NCBI GenBank assembly: GCA_026120185.1
Contig: JANUWF010001193.1
Location: forward strand, 310,001 to 374,000
Direction: 5' to 3'
DNA length: 64,000 nucleotides
DNA from: Voacanga thouarsii
Lineage: Eukaryota; Streptophyta; Magnoliopsida; Gentianales; Apocynaceae
Each line of letters begins with the position of its first letter. Position 1 is the first letter of the stretch. Under the pieces are notes generated by a model. The model saw only the letters and a program-made list of their open reading frames with translations. It was not told the DNA's origin and made no database searches. This document shows positions 35,100 through 47,155 of the stretch, piece by piece. The translations under genes were made by a program, and so were the position numbers.

Positions 35100-36126
35100 T
35101 GTTAGAAATCGGAAACGATGAGTACAGACAGACAATTCAATAAAATTGAATAAGCACTGTTTATACCCGATTAGGATTCTAACAAAAACACAATTATCAA
35201 TTATCAACAAAGCCGGCAAGGCCAAATTGTCCAAATGCAAAGGGACAAGGCAAACTTTAAAACAGAAAAGTAAGTCAGTAATGGATTTGAATCGTAGAAC
35301 TGGACAACAACTTGTCTGATCGAAGCGCCAACCAAATCACCAGTTCAATATTGATTTGCCTTCAAGAAGTTATTCGCCTCACTTATCGGTGCGATAGGTA
35401 CAACGACTTTCCTTATAAGATAAGACGGTCTCAAATCGTCGTCGACGCACACCAACTGCGATCACCTCGAAAATTTCCTCAATTTGCCAGTCCCGTTAAA
35501 TCAGAAAAGTATGGATTGCGAGAGGGAGAATAGAAGAGGTGACTATTTTGCTTCCAAAATAAAAAACCAACTACGATCACCTTGAAAATCTCCTCAGTTC
35601 GCTAGTCCCGTTAAGTTAGAAAAATATGAGTTGCGAGAGGAAGAAACAGAAGATGCGGCTATTTTTCTTCCAAAACCAAAAATCAGAGTGGCGGCTCTGT
35701 TCTTTCTATAGCCTCAGGAAAAATCCTATACTAATTCGAATTAGAAGACCTAATTCTTATCAGTTTTGAGAGAGGAACGTGAATGTGAAAACATGCCCAT
35801 GCCCAAGCCCGGGACTGGCGGGCAGCGCGTGCGTGTGGCAATCCCATTATCTTGGGGTTTCTATCAAATCCATAGAAGATCCTTTTACTATATAAGGGTT
35901 TCAACACTCCTTACCTTTTTCCATGTGGGACTCATGTGTAACATGAGTTCCCAAATGGTTAAATATGCAAATTTAATTATATTTAATTATAGATTTTCAC
36001 CATTAAAATGACTTCTACCATAATCAAAACAATCTATAACATATCAAAAACAATTCTCATTAATTATTTTAGCCTAATTAATCATGAGTTAAAAATTATT
36101 AACTCTCAAAGTTGCCATTTTCAATA
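35100..36126 (-). repeat. 3' LTR of the copia element
   Basis: 1027 bases, almost twice the 5' LTR. It holds a tandem duplication of about 119 bases (35448-35560 and 35568-35680, each beginning CCAACT-CGATCACCT and ending CTTCCAAAA). The inner boundary is preceded on the minus strand by TTTGTGGGGAAT, a polypurine tract, and the first bases are TATTG instead of TGTTG. Confidence 0.85.
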
Positions 36127-39100
36127 ATTCCCCACAAATTCATAGTTAAAGACTATTTAAGATTTACATAATCTACTTTCGATAATAGTACCATCCGGTT
36201 TGAACCACTACCTAAGTTATCCAATTTATTCTTCCACAAGAACAGATAGACTTAAGCCTTGAATCTGAACCTTGAATGTGACGACGTCTATTAGTAACAA
36301 TAGACTATCGGCTATTGAGATAATCTTTAGGGTTGACACATTATGACCATATGTCCTGATCTTATCTCATGAGTGTATTTAGAGAAAATCCAATTCCTTT
36401 TAGTTGCGGCCTCACAACACCACTCATATAGTTGACGATCTTCAAGGATGTACTGCTAGCATTCTGTCTAAAGACTTAATCCCATTCAGAGTAAAAAACT
36501 CTTACTAAACTTGCAGTAAATGCACTATAGGCTTTCAGGGAAAGGATTTAGATACAAAGGTATCAGAATAGATGTCAAATTCACTTAGACAGCTCGTTTA
36601 TACCACATTAAACTGCCTTGTGGGTCTCTACTTGGTCAGTTAGATTGCCACTGTAGGTGAATCATTGATGAGTTATCAGTCCCATTCCCAACCTAGATTT
36701 AAGGAATAATGAAGTTTCTAGTCCCTTAGTTAGGGGGTCTAAAATGTTATTTTTGGATCTAACAAAGTCAACAGACACTACCCTTTCAGACACTAACTCC
36801 TTTATAAACTTAAGTCTAACTTGAATGTGTCTCTTAGTCTTTTGATTATATTTGGTATTCTTTATCTTTACGATTGTGGTTTGACTATCACAATGCACAG
36901 ATATAACAGTAACATACTTGTTGATCATTAGCAAAGAGGACAATCTATACAGCCATTCAGCTTCCATTCCAATAGTATCCAAAACACATAACTCAGCCTA
37001 AAAAGTTAATCGAGTTATTAAAGTATGTTTACAAGACATCCAAGTGACTGCTTCACCACCTAATGTAAAAACATATCTAGTGCAACCATTGTTGTCAGAG
37101 TTCTTGGCAATTCGGCTCGCATCACTATACCCTTCAAGTACAGTAGGAAATTTTTCATAATACTGCCCAAGGGAAACTGTTCCCTTTAAGTATTTTAATA
37201 CTCTATCCAAGGCCTCCCAATGAGTTTGATTTGGACACTTATATATCTTGCCAACTCAGATACCAAAAATAAAATATCTGATTTTGAGTTATTTGCAAGA
37301 TATTGTAAGTTATTAATAATTTGAGAATATCTTAATTGAAATACAGGAATACCACTTTCATTATTGAACAAAACTACAGAAGGGTCACTCGGAGTTTTAG
37401 CAACTCTATAATTTTGATAACCATATTTCTCAACAACACTCTCAACATAGTAAGATTGAGCAAGAGTTTTCCCTTCAGTTGAGTGAATCAACTTAAGGCC
37501 AAGAATCACATTTGCTACTCACATATCTTTCATTTCAAACTTTTTTTTTTCAAGAATGATTTAGTCTCATTAATTATCTCAACATTAGGTCCAAATAGCA
37601 AAATATCATTCATATACAAGCATAGTATAATACATATATTACCTTTAACCTTGCAGTAGACGCACTTGTTATTCTCATTTATGATAAAGCCAAAGGATAA
37701 AATAATTTTATCAAACTTTGCATGCCATTGTTTGGGTACTTGTTTTAAACCATATAAGGATTTAACAAATTTACCAACTTTTCACTTATTTCTTTTAGCT
37801 ACAAATTTCTCAGGCTAATCCATATATATCTATTCTACAAGATCACCATGAAGAAAAGTTGTCTTCACATCCATTTGGTGGATAGTAAAACCATATATCG
37901 AAACCAATGCAATTAGCACTTGGATTGTAGTCAGACGAGTAATAGGAGATTATGTATCAAAATAGTCTATTCTTTCTTTTTGTCTGAACCTTTTGGCAAC
38001 TAATCTAACCTTATACTTATCAATGGTTCCAACTGGTTTGAGTTTCTTCTTAAAAATTCATTTGCATCCAATTGTTCTATACCCAGGAGGGAGATCAATC
38101 AATTCCCATGTCCCATTTAAGATAATATAATCCATCTCGCTTTTGACAACTCCTTATCAATGCCCTGCTTCTGAGGAAGCTATGGCTTTTTGAAAGGTTA
38201 AGGTTTGTCCTCAACATCATAAATAACAAAGTCACTTCCAAAGTCCTTGACTACCTTTGCTTTCTTACTTCTTCTAGATTATTCCAACTCCTCAGTTTGA
38301 GTGTTAGAACTACTTGGACTTGCCTCCACATCTTTAGCCCATTTCACATGATTAGAAATAGAATCATATGTTAAGGTTGAATCTAAAATAGAAACATTTT
38401 GAGGCATACTAATTTTCATGGGAAACACATCCTCAAAGAATGTAACATCATGATATTGAATAGTTGTGTTAACATCTATGTAAGATATTTCAGACTTAAT
38501 TACCAAAAACCTCATGGCATAACTTGTTTCCACATAACCAATAAAGATGGCATTAACAGTCTTTGGTCCTAACTTTTTCCTCTTGTGTTCAGGGATTAGA
38601 ACTTTTGCAAGACAATCTCTCACATGGAAGTATTTTAAGTTAGGTTTCCTACATTTTCAGACTTCAAATGAAGTTACCTTTTTATGTTTGTGAGGAACTC
38701 TATTCAAAATATGGCAAGTTGTATTCAAAGCCTCACCCCACATATACTTAGGCAATCCATAATTCAAAAGTAGACTGTTGATCATATATTTAAAAATTCT
38801 ATTTTCCCATTCAATAATCCTATTAGACCGGGGAGAATAAGGGGGTGTCTCCTCATGAATTATGCTATTACTTTAGCAATATTTAACAAATGGATTAAAT
38901 CCATACTCTCCACCTTTATCAGATCTTAACCTCTTAAATTTCTTGTTAGTTTGAGTTTCAACTTTATTTTTAAATATGAGAAACTTTTTAAGTGTTTCAT
39001 CTTTATGTTTAAGTAAATAAACATGGCAATATCTACTACAATCATTAATAAAAGTAATGAAGTATATCCAATTTTACTATGCTAAATATTAGAGAATTCA

Positions 39101-40507
39101 ATAATGTGCACCATAGGATAAACAGAATTCTCAACAAAAGAAGTTTTATTCAAATCAGAAGTGAATGGTTCAACTCTTAATTTAAATAAATCATTTGACA
39201 AATAACCTTTGCCAACAAAGTATTGTAGTAGATAATCACTACTTTATTACATTTGAAAGTAAACTCATAATCCTCTTTAACTAAATGTGAACCACTAAGA
39301 ATATTTCTATGAACTGTTGGAATATGTTGCACTCTATGAAGAGAAAGAATACGTCCTGAAAGAAACTTCAAGTCCACGCGTCCAATCCCCAACACATTGG
39401 CTGCAATTGAGTTCCCCATCCTTACAGTTTTTTTTTTAATTGACTGGTAAGACACAAAAAGTAATTTATCAGCACAAACGTACACATTTGCTCCAATATC
39501 AACCAACCATTCAAGTGGCTCATTAATAGTAAAGACTTCTGGGTTAATAGAAACATACATTTCTTCATCATTAGAAGTAGTGATGTTAGTCACAGTTTCA
39601 ATAGTACAAACCTTAGTAAGGTGTGTACTCAAATTAACTTTTATTTGACTAGTATCCTTTACCATCACATTGACTTGTGCTTCAGAATTTGATCTTTATT
39701 TGATTTTGACTTCTTAGACGGACAATCCTTAGCCAATGCCCAACCCAACCCAACCACAATTCTAGCAAAGTTTGTTTGCTTTTGGTTTCTTTTTTGTCTT
39801 GCCTTTTGTCTTATTTATATTTTTAGAGTTCGAATTAACCTCCACATTCCTCTGATTATTGTTCTTCTTTCCAATAGTCACCACATGGATATTAGACTCT
39901 ACAGATACAATATGATTATTCTTCCTATGTTACTCTTCAATGGATAATGATTTCATTAGATCGTTTAGAGAAATTTTCTCCGTCTTGTGTTTGAGAGACA
40001 TACCTAATTCCTCCCAAGACTTGAGAAATTTTTCTATCACTGACATCACTTGGAACTTCTTAGGAAGTTCCATATCCACTTCATGAAGAGAGTGAATAAT
40101 CAATTGTAGCTCTTGAGTCTGTTCAGTCACAGACTTGCCCTATACCTCTCAAGATCTTGATCTTCGATATTATATTTCCTATCCAACTCATCCCATAGCC
40201 TCTTTACTGTGTAGGACTTAGAATAGTAGATATCAAAGGGAACATTTATCAAGGCTAACAGTAATACCCATCTGCCTACATTATTCCGTTCATCCCATGT
40301 AGCAATCTCAGTTACCTTAGGATGCCTTTCAGTTGATACGGGCTTATCAACCTGCACTGCTGACAACAAGCCCCTCATGGTCAACCAAATTTTCATGCGT
40401 TGTTGCCAATGCTTGAAATTCTGTCCTGGACCAAATTTGTCCGACAGACCATTCAGGTCAACCAAAGGCTTATACGTAGTAAAAGCAGTACCTGACAAAC
40501 TGGCCAT
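36127..40507 (-). pseudogene. Copia gag-pol polyprotein, decayed
   Basis: Gag starts MASLSGTAFTTYKP at 40507, only 40 bases after the 5' LTR, and is interrupted near 40127 before continuing to about 39930 (UBN2-type gag). The protease (around 39550) has VDIGAN where active copies have D-S/T-G-A, keeping the Asp. Integrase pieces are at about 39000-38280 (RSDKGGEY, PPYSPRSNRIIEWENR) and RT at 38200-37200, with KPVGTIDKYKVRLVAKRF and the active-site motif changed from YVDD to YMNDILLFG at about 37610. RNase H is at 37210-36662 (GYSDASRIAKNSDNN, HCDSQTT, KHIQVR-like RHIQVRLKFIKE). Several in-frame stops and frameshifts separate these parts, so no product is expected. Confidence 0.9.
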
Positions 40508-40547
40508 TGCACAAAAACAGATAATTGCAAAATAACTTCTTGAAGAC

Positions 40548-41101
40548 TGTTAGAAATTGGTAACAATGAGTACAGACAGGCAACTCAACAGAATTGAAGA
40601 AGCACCGCCTATACCTAACTAGGGTTCTAACAAAAACATAATTATCAATTATCAACAAAGTCTGTAAGGCTAAATAGTCTAAATGCAAAGCAATCAGGAT
40701 AAGACGGTTTTAAATCACTGTAGACCGTCAACGCACACCAACTGCGATCAGCTCTAAAATCTCCTCAATTCGCCGATCTATTAAGTCAGAAAAATATGGA
40801 TTGCGAGAGGGAGAACAGAAGAGGCGACTATTTTTCTTCCAAAACCAAAAATCAAGGTTTTAGTATATAAGGTTTTCAACACTCCTCACATTTTTTTATA
40901 TGGGGCTCATGTATAACATGAGTTTTCAAATGGTTAAATACCCAACTTTAATGACATTTAATTATGGATTTTCACTATTAAAATGGCTTCTACTATAATC
41001 AAAATAATCTCTAATATGTCAAGAACAACTCCCATTAATTATTTTAGGTTAACTAATCATGAGTTAAATTTTATTAACTCCCAAAATTGCCATTTTCAAC
41101 A
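40548..41101 (-). repeat. 5' LTR of the copia element
   Basis: 554 bases. Starts TGTTGAAAATGGCAA at 41101 and ends TTTCTAACA at 40548 on the minus strand. It lacks two blocks present in the 3' LTR (equivalents of about 35240-35418 and 35680-35880) and has one rather than two copies of the GCGATCACCTCGAAAAT-containing segment. Confidence 0.88.
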
Positions 41102-41106
41102 ATATA

Positions 41107-41490
41107 CTCATACCATAAAGGCATGTGGAAGGCCTAATGAAGTTTTCTTCACTTCTGGACTAGCAGCACCCCATTGCAATTTCCGTGTCTCATTGTCCAT
41201 CCGTGGATCTCTGGTTCACATTTATTGAGTTGATCAATATATATGTGTCGTCCACTAAGGAGAATAGCAAACAACAATTATTGGCGTGAGCTTCAACTTA
41301 TGATCAGTGTAAATTTTCTCATTAAGCCTCGGTTCATACCTAGCATGAGCTTGGAATGGACATAGACCATGAATCTCCTATCTTTCTGGGCATTTGAGTA
41401 ATGCATTTCTAGATGAGGGTTGTATAGAGGAACATATTCACTTTTGATTTCTTTTTCCGTGTTAGAGAGGCAAAAGAAATTCAAAATTGG
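41107..41490 (-). pseudogene. Phospholipase D alpha-type remnant, broken by a stop and by the copia insertion
   Basis: Plant PLDs hydrolyse phospholipids with two HKD motifs. From 41490 the minus strand encodes ILNFFCLSNTEKE, YSNAQKDRRFMVYVHSKLM, then after a short intron (donor CTAG|GTATGA near 41335, acceptor TCCTTAG near 41250) VDDTYILINSINVNQRSTDG, a TGA where the family has Arg, and DTEIAMG. This is the second HKD region: H, K and D remain, but the usual GSAN reads NSIN. After a frameshift AFHMPLWYEY matches the family's RMSLWYEH segment and ends at the copia target duplication. The N-terminal two thirds, including HKD1, is absent upstream. The remnant is therefore a truncated pseudogene. 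Confidence 0.82.
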
Positions 41491-42408
41491 GATATCATGA
41501 AAAAGTACCTTGCCAAACATATTTTCATGACTTTGGAAGAGTGGTACCATAACGATTTGACCATTTTCCTTATTTTCTTTTTTCAATAGAACCTGATATA
41601 TTACATACATGAAAAGAAGAGGAAAACTATTACTGCAAAAATTAATGTGTTAGGACAACTATTAACACCATAACTGCCTGCACCCAACTATCCTACTACT
41701 ATTACTACAAAACAAACTATCCCACTCATTCCTTCAAACAACCCAACATAAACAAGAGGGCATAAACAAATAATGAAGAACGGACTCAAGATGGATAGTG
41801 GCTATTCAGGAGACATGTTAGACACTAAAAACACCAGCATCGCATTTGAGGCTCCTTTACATTTCAATTGTTAAAACATTAACGTCCAATACCTTAAATA
41901 CATCTGTACATGCAAAAGGATTGTCAATAATTATGAGATATAAGAACCCAAGCAGCAAAAATTATAAGACCTTTAATCCTTAAAAAAAAAAAAAGAAGAC
42001 ATTGTGTCTTTAGTTGTGGTTGACAAATCCATAAAGCACTATAAGGATTTACTTAGTGCAAAACATGGTTGTAATAAAAGTACTTGCTTTCGAGATTTTC
42101 CGTCTTGCAATATGGCACGCTAACTTAAAGACACCAATTATATAATTCTAAAAATTAAAACCAAAAAAAAAAAAATCCAACCTTTCAAAACCTCAATCCA
42201 AACATTTTTTGACTGAAAATGAAACCAACAAAAAGCAAATGATAAATATTACCATTATGCTCAAAGTTCAAATTAACTCTAAGCAAAAACCAACCCATAA
42301 ATTTGAAAATCTTGCAAGATTATTTCATTATAAGATCAGCAAAACTAATTTCATCGTAATAATAAAAATTTGAGTTGGGTATAATGCCATATGAAACACA
42401 TTAAAAAT

Positions 42409-42431
42409 GGGGGGGGGGGGGGGTTGGGGGG
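42409..42431 (+). repeat. G15 homopolymer plus G6, possible G-quadruplex
   Basis: Fifteen G, TT and six G, followed by GCTAGTGGG. Enough G tracts are present for an intramolecular quadruplex. The homopolymer length is prone to sequencing error. Confidence 0.7.
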
Positions 42432-43264
42432 CTAGTGGGTAACTCTAAATTTGCCAAAATCATCCAATTCGTGAATTATTCTAAGCAAATATTTAATTCC
42501 GAAGTCCAAAATCAATTTCGAGTATTCAATGAGCCAAATAGAAAGATTGATTACTTGATACAGATTTTTCGGAGACCGATCTAAGTATGGATTCACGAAG
42601 AGAAAATTGCTTGAGAAGAGCAGGGAAGCGATCGCAAAGACGAAGAGAGAATGGACATGTGGACGTCGTGTATGTATTCAATTGGTGGATTTTGGACCTT
42701 GCGCTCTAGGATAAATACTATAGGAAATTTCGAGAGAAATTTTGAAGGGTTTCAAATGAAATTTATGAAGTTTCTTTAAGTTATACATGAATCCTTATTT
42801 GAATTCATATGAATTTAATTCATTAATACATTCAATTAATTAATGAATTCAAATAAATTTAGATAACCTTCAGATATTTTTTTAAAAATTCATTTAAATT
42901 TAATACTGCATAAGTTCAATGTAAGATGTTTCGTTATCTACTGAAAGCATTAATCATGGAATTACACAAAGAAATAATTCTGGACTTTATGATGGCATTG
43001 TACAAAACCAAAGTAGTTATATAATTGTACAAAGTCTGAGTAGTGGACTCTATTAAGGAATGGTAGAATACTAGAGTTCTGGACTCTGTTAAGGAATCGT
43101 TTTGTGCACAGAGAATTTAGAAAGACTATGTGTGTCGCTTATCCAATCATGGAATATCACATAATTAATTATGAAATGCATTGGACAGATGTCAATACAA
43201 GACGTTTCAACAGCTACTTTTATATATTATATATAGATTAGGTTGATGTCCCGTGCAACGAATT

Positions 43265-43530
43265 TGTGTTAAGTACATCAAAAATAGCAATTTAAGATGA
43301 GAAAACATCATCAAAATTTGTCCATTGAAATTGAATAATGACCTAAAAGTTTATTAATCTAATCAAACAAAATATACACATGCATTTCCCTGATGTACAT
43401 AATGCATATGTACCATAAAAAATGGCAATATAAGGTGAAAAAATATCATCTAAATTTGTCCATCGAAATCGAATGATGACCTAAAAGTTTATTAATTTGA
43501 TCATACAAAATATATACATGCATTCCTTGA
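43265..43530. repeat. Two-unit tandem duplication, about 135-140 base period
   Basis: Unit 1 (from about 43285) and unit 2 (from about 43422) share GGTGAAAAAATATCATC-like starts, AATTTGTCCATTGAAAT, AATGACCTAAAAGTTTATTA and ATACATGCATT. Several substitutions separate them. Confidence 0.75.
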
Positions 43531-44639
43531 TATACAGAATGTATATTCTTCAATCTTTTTGCAACCTCAAAAACCTTCTCACTTAATTGTTAGAAATAGA
43601 TTTCTTGAATCTCCAAGCACAGAAGATTATGACATCTGATCAGAATTTAGAAACCATTTGCAAGAGGAATACATGAAAAACTAACCGTTATTCAAACTTT
43701 CTCTCATTCAAGATAACATAAATCATCACATGACTTTAGCAATGCAATTCCATACCTTGAAAAAAGCAAAGCAGTTTCAAATCCAATGCGATGACGCTTT
43801 CTTCTTCTTGATTATTTTCTTGAATTTGACAATCAAATATGATCCTCTAAGAAGCATGGATATTTAATATATGGAGAAATGAAGAAATCTTTTATGGGAA
43901 TAAGAGGAGACCTCTGCTCATAATTAGATTTAATGAACAGAATCTACGTTGACTTTTTATGAAAGGAGAATAAATCATAATCAAATGTATAAATATTGAA
44001 CAATATTTTTGGAATTCTTAAGAGATAATAAGTGAAAAATTAAAAAGTGTAGAAATCTAAGAGGTTTATGGAAGTTGCATTAATGTTGTTTGTATTCGAT
44101 AACGGGAACTTTAAATTTAAATTCAAATGAATTTATTTTTTAATAAGAGTCTTATAAAATTCACCATTACTGCGTATCTTTTTATATTTTGTTTAAAAAA
44201 AAACCCCTCTCATTCATTTATTTAAATTTCATAATACTAGATGTTAGTATATAACAATGTCATGTGTCCATCAATAGATTTCTACCTATTAAAAAAATAT
44301 CAATTTTGATTAGACAGACAAGTACTATAAAAGGTACTAAAGCTTTGCAGCCATTGGTTCATCAAATGGCAACCTCAGCCCACATATCCCCCGTCCATAG
44401 CATATTGATATGCCTACGACCATTAGGAGTATCTAATATGTCCTTATTTGTATTTGCTTGAATGCAAACTTTATCCGTGCCTAATAGTATAACGTATAGA
44501 TACCTCTGTCTCTCACCCCGAAATGATCAGGAGATATATATATATATACACACACACACGCTTATAAAACAAGTTTTTTTTTTTCTCTTTTACTGAATAC
44601 CTATAAAACAAGTTGGTAGTAATTACACAAAGTGGATAC

Positions 44640-44945
44640 ACTAGAATTAATTTGATAATTTAATTAAATATTTAATTATTTCAGCATATTTGATATAACA
44701 ACTTCTTACTATTACTTAATTAATTACAATTTTATTAAAAATTTTAAATGAAATAAAATTATTTTAATTTAAAATCTGAATATATTGAATATTTATCTAA
44801 TTATTTTTATTTTTATTTAATTTAAAATATAATATAAAAATAAACTATAACTAATTCAATCTTCATATTTAGATTTCAAAATTTAAACTTCAAGTTTTGA
44901 TGCCTTTGCTTATCAAGCATTATTGGTTTCTAAATATATGTTGAT
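44640..44945. repeat. Dispersed AT-rich repeat family B, copy 3
   Basis: Contains the family blocks TTTAATTAAATATTTAATTA, AAATTTTAAATGAAATAAAA, TATAATATAAAAATAAACTA and a closing TTATCAAGCATTATTGG in the same order as at 18535-19325. Confidence 0.5.
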
Positions 44946-45472
44946 TAATGGGTATTTACACTAAACTATTATATATTCTTTATTTTTAATTTATAATATA
45001 AGTAAATTTATTTTATCTGATACCTGCTAATAAAATAGCCTCACGGGTGAACCTTTCCCTTTGATAACTATTTTTTTTTTTTTTAAAGAATAAACCTATC
45101 CATTGTTGAACTATAATCATTAATCCATTACCCCACAATTTCAGTCTTTAGCAGCAGGAAAAAAGAACGGATAAGAAAGGAAGCAAAAGCAGCCACAAAT
45201 TTCCTGAAAGGGAATGAGAAAGGAGGCGGGCTTAAATTCTTAACACTTATCATTTTGGGTTGTACAAGTTAATATTCTTAAATTACACAATAATTTTATA
45301 ATTAAAATTTTATATTGATCAAATTTAAAAATTAGAGCTCATATTAGACCGCGTTTTCCTTTTTTTTTTTTGGGTAAGTTTTGCACATATTTTTATACTT
45401 TTTATATATAAATTGATAGTCCCTTGATCGTACGGTTTACTCGTGTTGCATGATTTTGTAACAATGAATTCT

Positions 45473-45474
<2 letters not shown>

Positions 45475-45533
<59 letters not shown>
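45475..45533. repeat. (TA)29 microsatellite
   Basis: About 59 bases of uninterrupted TA, some 290 bases upstream of the PADRE start codon. Open frames translating as YIYIYI on both strands are artefacts of it. Confidence 0.95.
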
Positions 45534-45535
<2 letters not shown>

Positions 45536-45818
45536 GACAGCAAAATTCTTATAAAGTATATTCAAATTTTTTGTCCAAGAAAAGGAACGGCCTTAGTTTC
45601 CTACTTTTTCAAAATCATGATGTGTAAGTGGGAATCTCCAGTAAAGTTCCACATGTTCACATCATCCTCATTATACCAAAGTTAATTAATCACGCCCACA
45701 CGCACTCACAAATCGCCACCAATTTATCTGTTTAGCCTCCCTACAGATACAAATCTAACAACCCAACACGTTATAGAATCTCTTTTGAGTTCATATATCC
45801 CTATCCAGGTAATGAGAG

Positions 45819-46322
45819 ATGGGGAACCGTGTGGCCATAGGAGGCAGCAAGAAAGCAAAGGTGATGAAGATAACAGGAGAGACTTTCAAGCTGAAGACCC
45901 CTGTTTTCTCTTCAGATGTGCTTAAGGACTACCCAGGTTATGTTTTACTGGAATCGGAATCAGTCAAGAAGTTTGGGATTCGAGCGAATCCATTGGAACC
46001 AAATCAAGAACTCAAGCCCAAGAAGATATATTTCCTTGTAGAGTTGCCTAAGCTGCCTGACGAGAAGGTTCCGAGAAGGGCACGTTCTGCCGTGCATATG
46101 AGTGCCAAGGACCGGCTTGAGTACCTGATGCTGAGGAGAAGATCAAGTTCTGATGTTTCGACGGCGAGAGGAAGTAGTAGTTCAAGTTCAGGGCCGGTGC
46201 AGGTTAAGATGAGGTTGCCGAGAGCTCAGGTTGAAAAGCTTATACAAGACAGCAATGATGAACCCGAGCTAGCCGAGAAAATTGTCAATCTTTGTATGCA
46301 GAATTCGCAAAAAGACAAGTGA
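45819..46322 (+). CDS. PADRE/DUF4228 domain protein
   Basis: Intronless, 167 codons, starting MGNRVAIGGSKKAKVMKI. The family is plant-specific and often induced by pathogen or stress; biochemical role is not established. The N-terminal half carries the typical features: M-G-N start suited to N-myristoylation, VMKITGETFKLKTPV, VLKDYPGYVLLESE and the KPKKIYFLVELPKLP strand near residue 75. The rest is basic and Ser-rich (RRRSSSDVS, then a serine run near 118-124) and ends in a helix, VEKLIQDSNDEPELAEKIV. A TATA-like tract and the long TA microsatellite precede it. Length is normal for the family, and codon use and composition are clearly different from the flanking AT-rich DNA. Confidence 0.9.
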   Translation: MGNRVAIGGSKKAKVMKITGETFKLKTPVFSSDVLKDYPGYVLLESESVKKFGIRANPLEPNQELKPKKIYFLVELPKLPDEKVPRRARSAVHMSAKDRLEYLMLRRRSSSDVSTARGSSSSSSGPVQVKMRLPRAQVEKLIQDSNDEPELAEKIVNLCMQNSQKDK

Positions 46323-47155
46323 TCCTTGTCCCGCTACTGGTGGATTTAGAGAGAAACACACGCCGGAGACACATAAAGTTGTCTTCTTTGTACTTTTCCG
46401 ACCATTCCAAGCCTTGGAAACATATTACTTTAGCAGTTTCTTCCACAATTTCATTCTTCTTCTTCTTCTTTTGTGATTCTAAAAGATTGGATAGGAAGTA
46501 AGGTTTCATTCGATTTTACAATTCCAACCCCATATTCCCTGTGAAGATAATAGTACACTCGTAATTTAGAAAGACTAGAAATAACTCGATTATTAGTTTG
46601 TTATGTTTGAATAGGATGGATAGAAGTGTGTGTTGGTTGCTATATATGTAATAGAAGACAAGTTGAGAGAATTGTAAATGGTGCACGCAATAGATAATGT
46701 TTCCTTTTTGTTGGTATTGTATCGCCTAAGATTTATGACATGTAACATATTGTTTGTTTATTTTGAATTTTAACTCATTGTATAATCCGTTTGTTTTATA
46801 TTAATAAAATAATTTATTTAGGAGGAGAAAAAAAAAAGAGATAATACTGACCATTCTTTGACTACGTTTTGGATGTGGGTGAATGAATGGGCCCCATGAA
46901 TGAATTCCGTTCGAAGACTGCTACTTAATGCATCAACTAGGTGGATCCGCTGTAGCATATATTTGATGAAACTCTATCTAATTTTAACAATCAATGAATT
47001 AATTAAAATCTTTTGGTAGTTGTAATAATCATAAGTAATTTGGAGTCTTAATTAATCCTTATCATATTTTGCGTCGGCATATTCTCCTTTGGGAGATTGG
47101 CTCAGAATAGATAATGGCGAGAAGGGACAAAATGCAGGACATGAATTAAAATTAT

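Larger units (their letters stand above)
35100..41101 (-). mobile_element. Ty1/copia LTR retrotransposon, full-length but inactive
   Basis: About 6.0 kb, transcribed on the minus strand. Two LTRs (5' at 40548-41101, 3' at 35100-36126) are bounded by TG...CA-type ends (TGTTGAAAATGG at the 5' LTR start, TTTCTAACA at both LTR ends) and flanked by a perfect 5 bp target duplication ATATA at 35095-35099 and 41102-41106. Internal order gag, protease, integrase, reverse transcriptase, RNase H places it in Ty1/copia. The polyprotein has many stops and frameshifts. The LTRs differ by roughly one base in seven by eye plus large indels, so the insertion is old. It lies in a phospholipase D pseudogene. 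Confidence 0.93.
41620..45800. other. Gene-free stretch between the PLD remnant and the PADRE gene
   Basis: No coding sequence supported. On the minus strand near 42660 a short ATG frame (MSILSSSLRSLPCSS) closes after 21 codons. Contains a G-run at 42409-42431, a duplicated segment at 43265-43530, repeat family B copy 3 (44640-44945) and a long (TA)n at 45475-45533. At 43230-43260 the sequence ATATATAGATTAGG then CCCGTGCAACGAA resembles the edge of plant Helitron-like or other repeat DNA, but I could not define an element. Confidence 0.5.

Noticed and set aside
35312..36011. Plus-strand frames of 73 and 81 codons
   Set aside because: Inside the 3' LTR, antisense to the element.
43230..43262. 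Helitron-like edge (CCCGTGCAACG)
   Set aside because: No hairpin plus CTRR terminus could be located, so an element cannot be defined.
45325..45685. Open frames on both strands with YIYIYI runs
   Set aside because: Translation of the (TA)n microsatellite.
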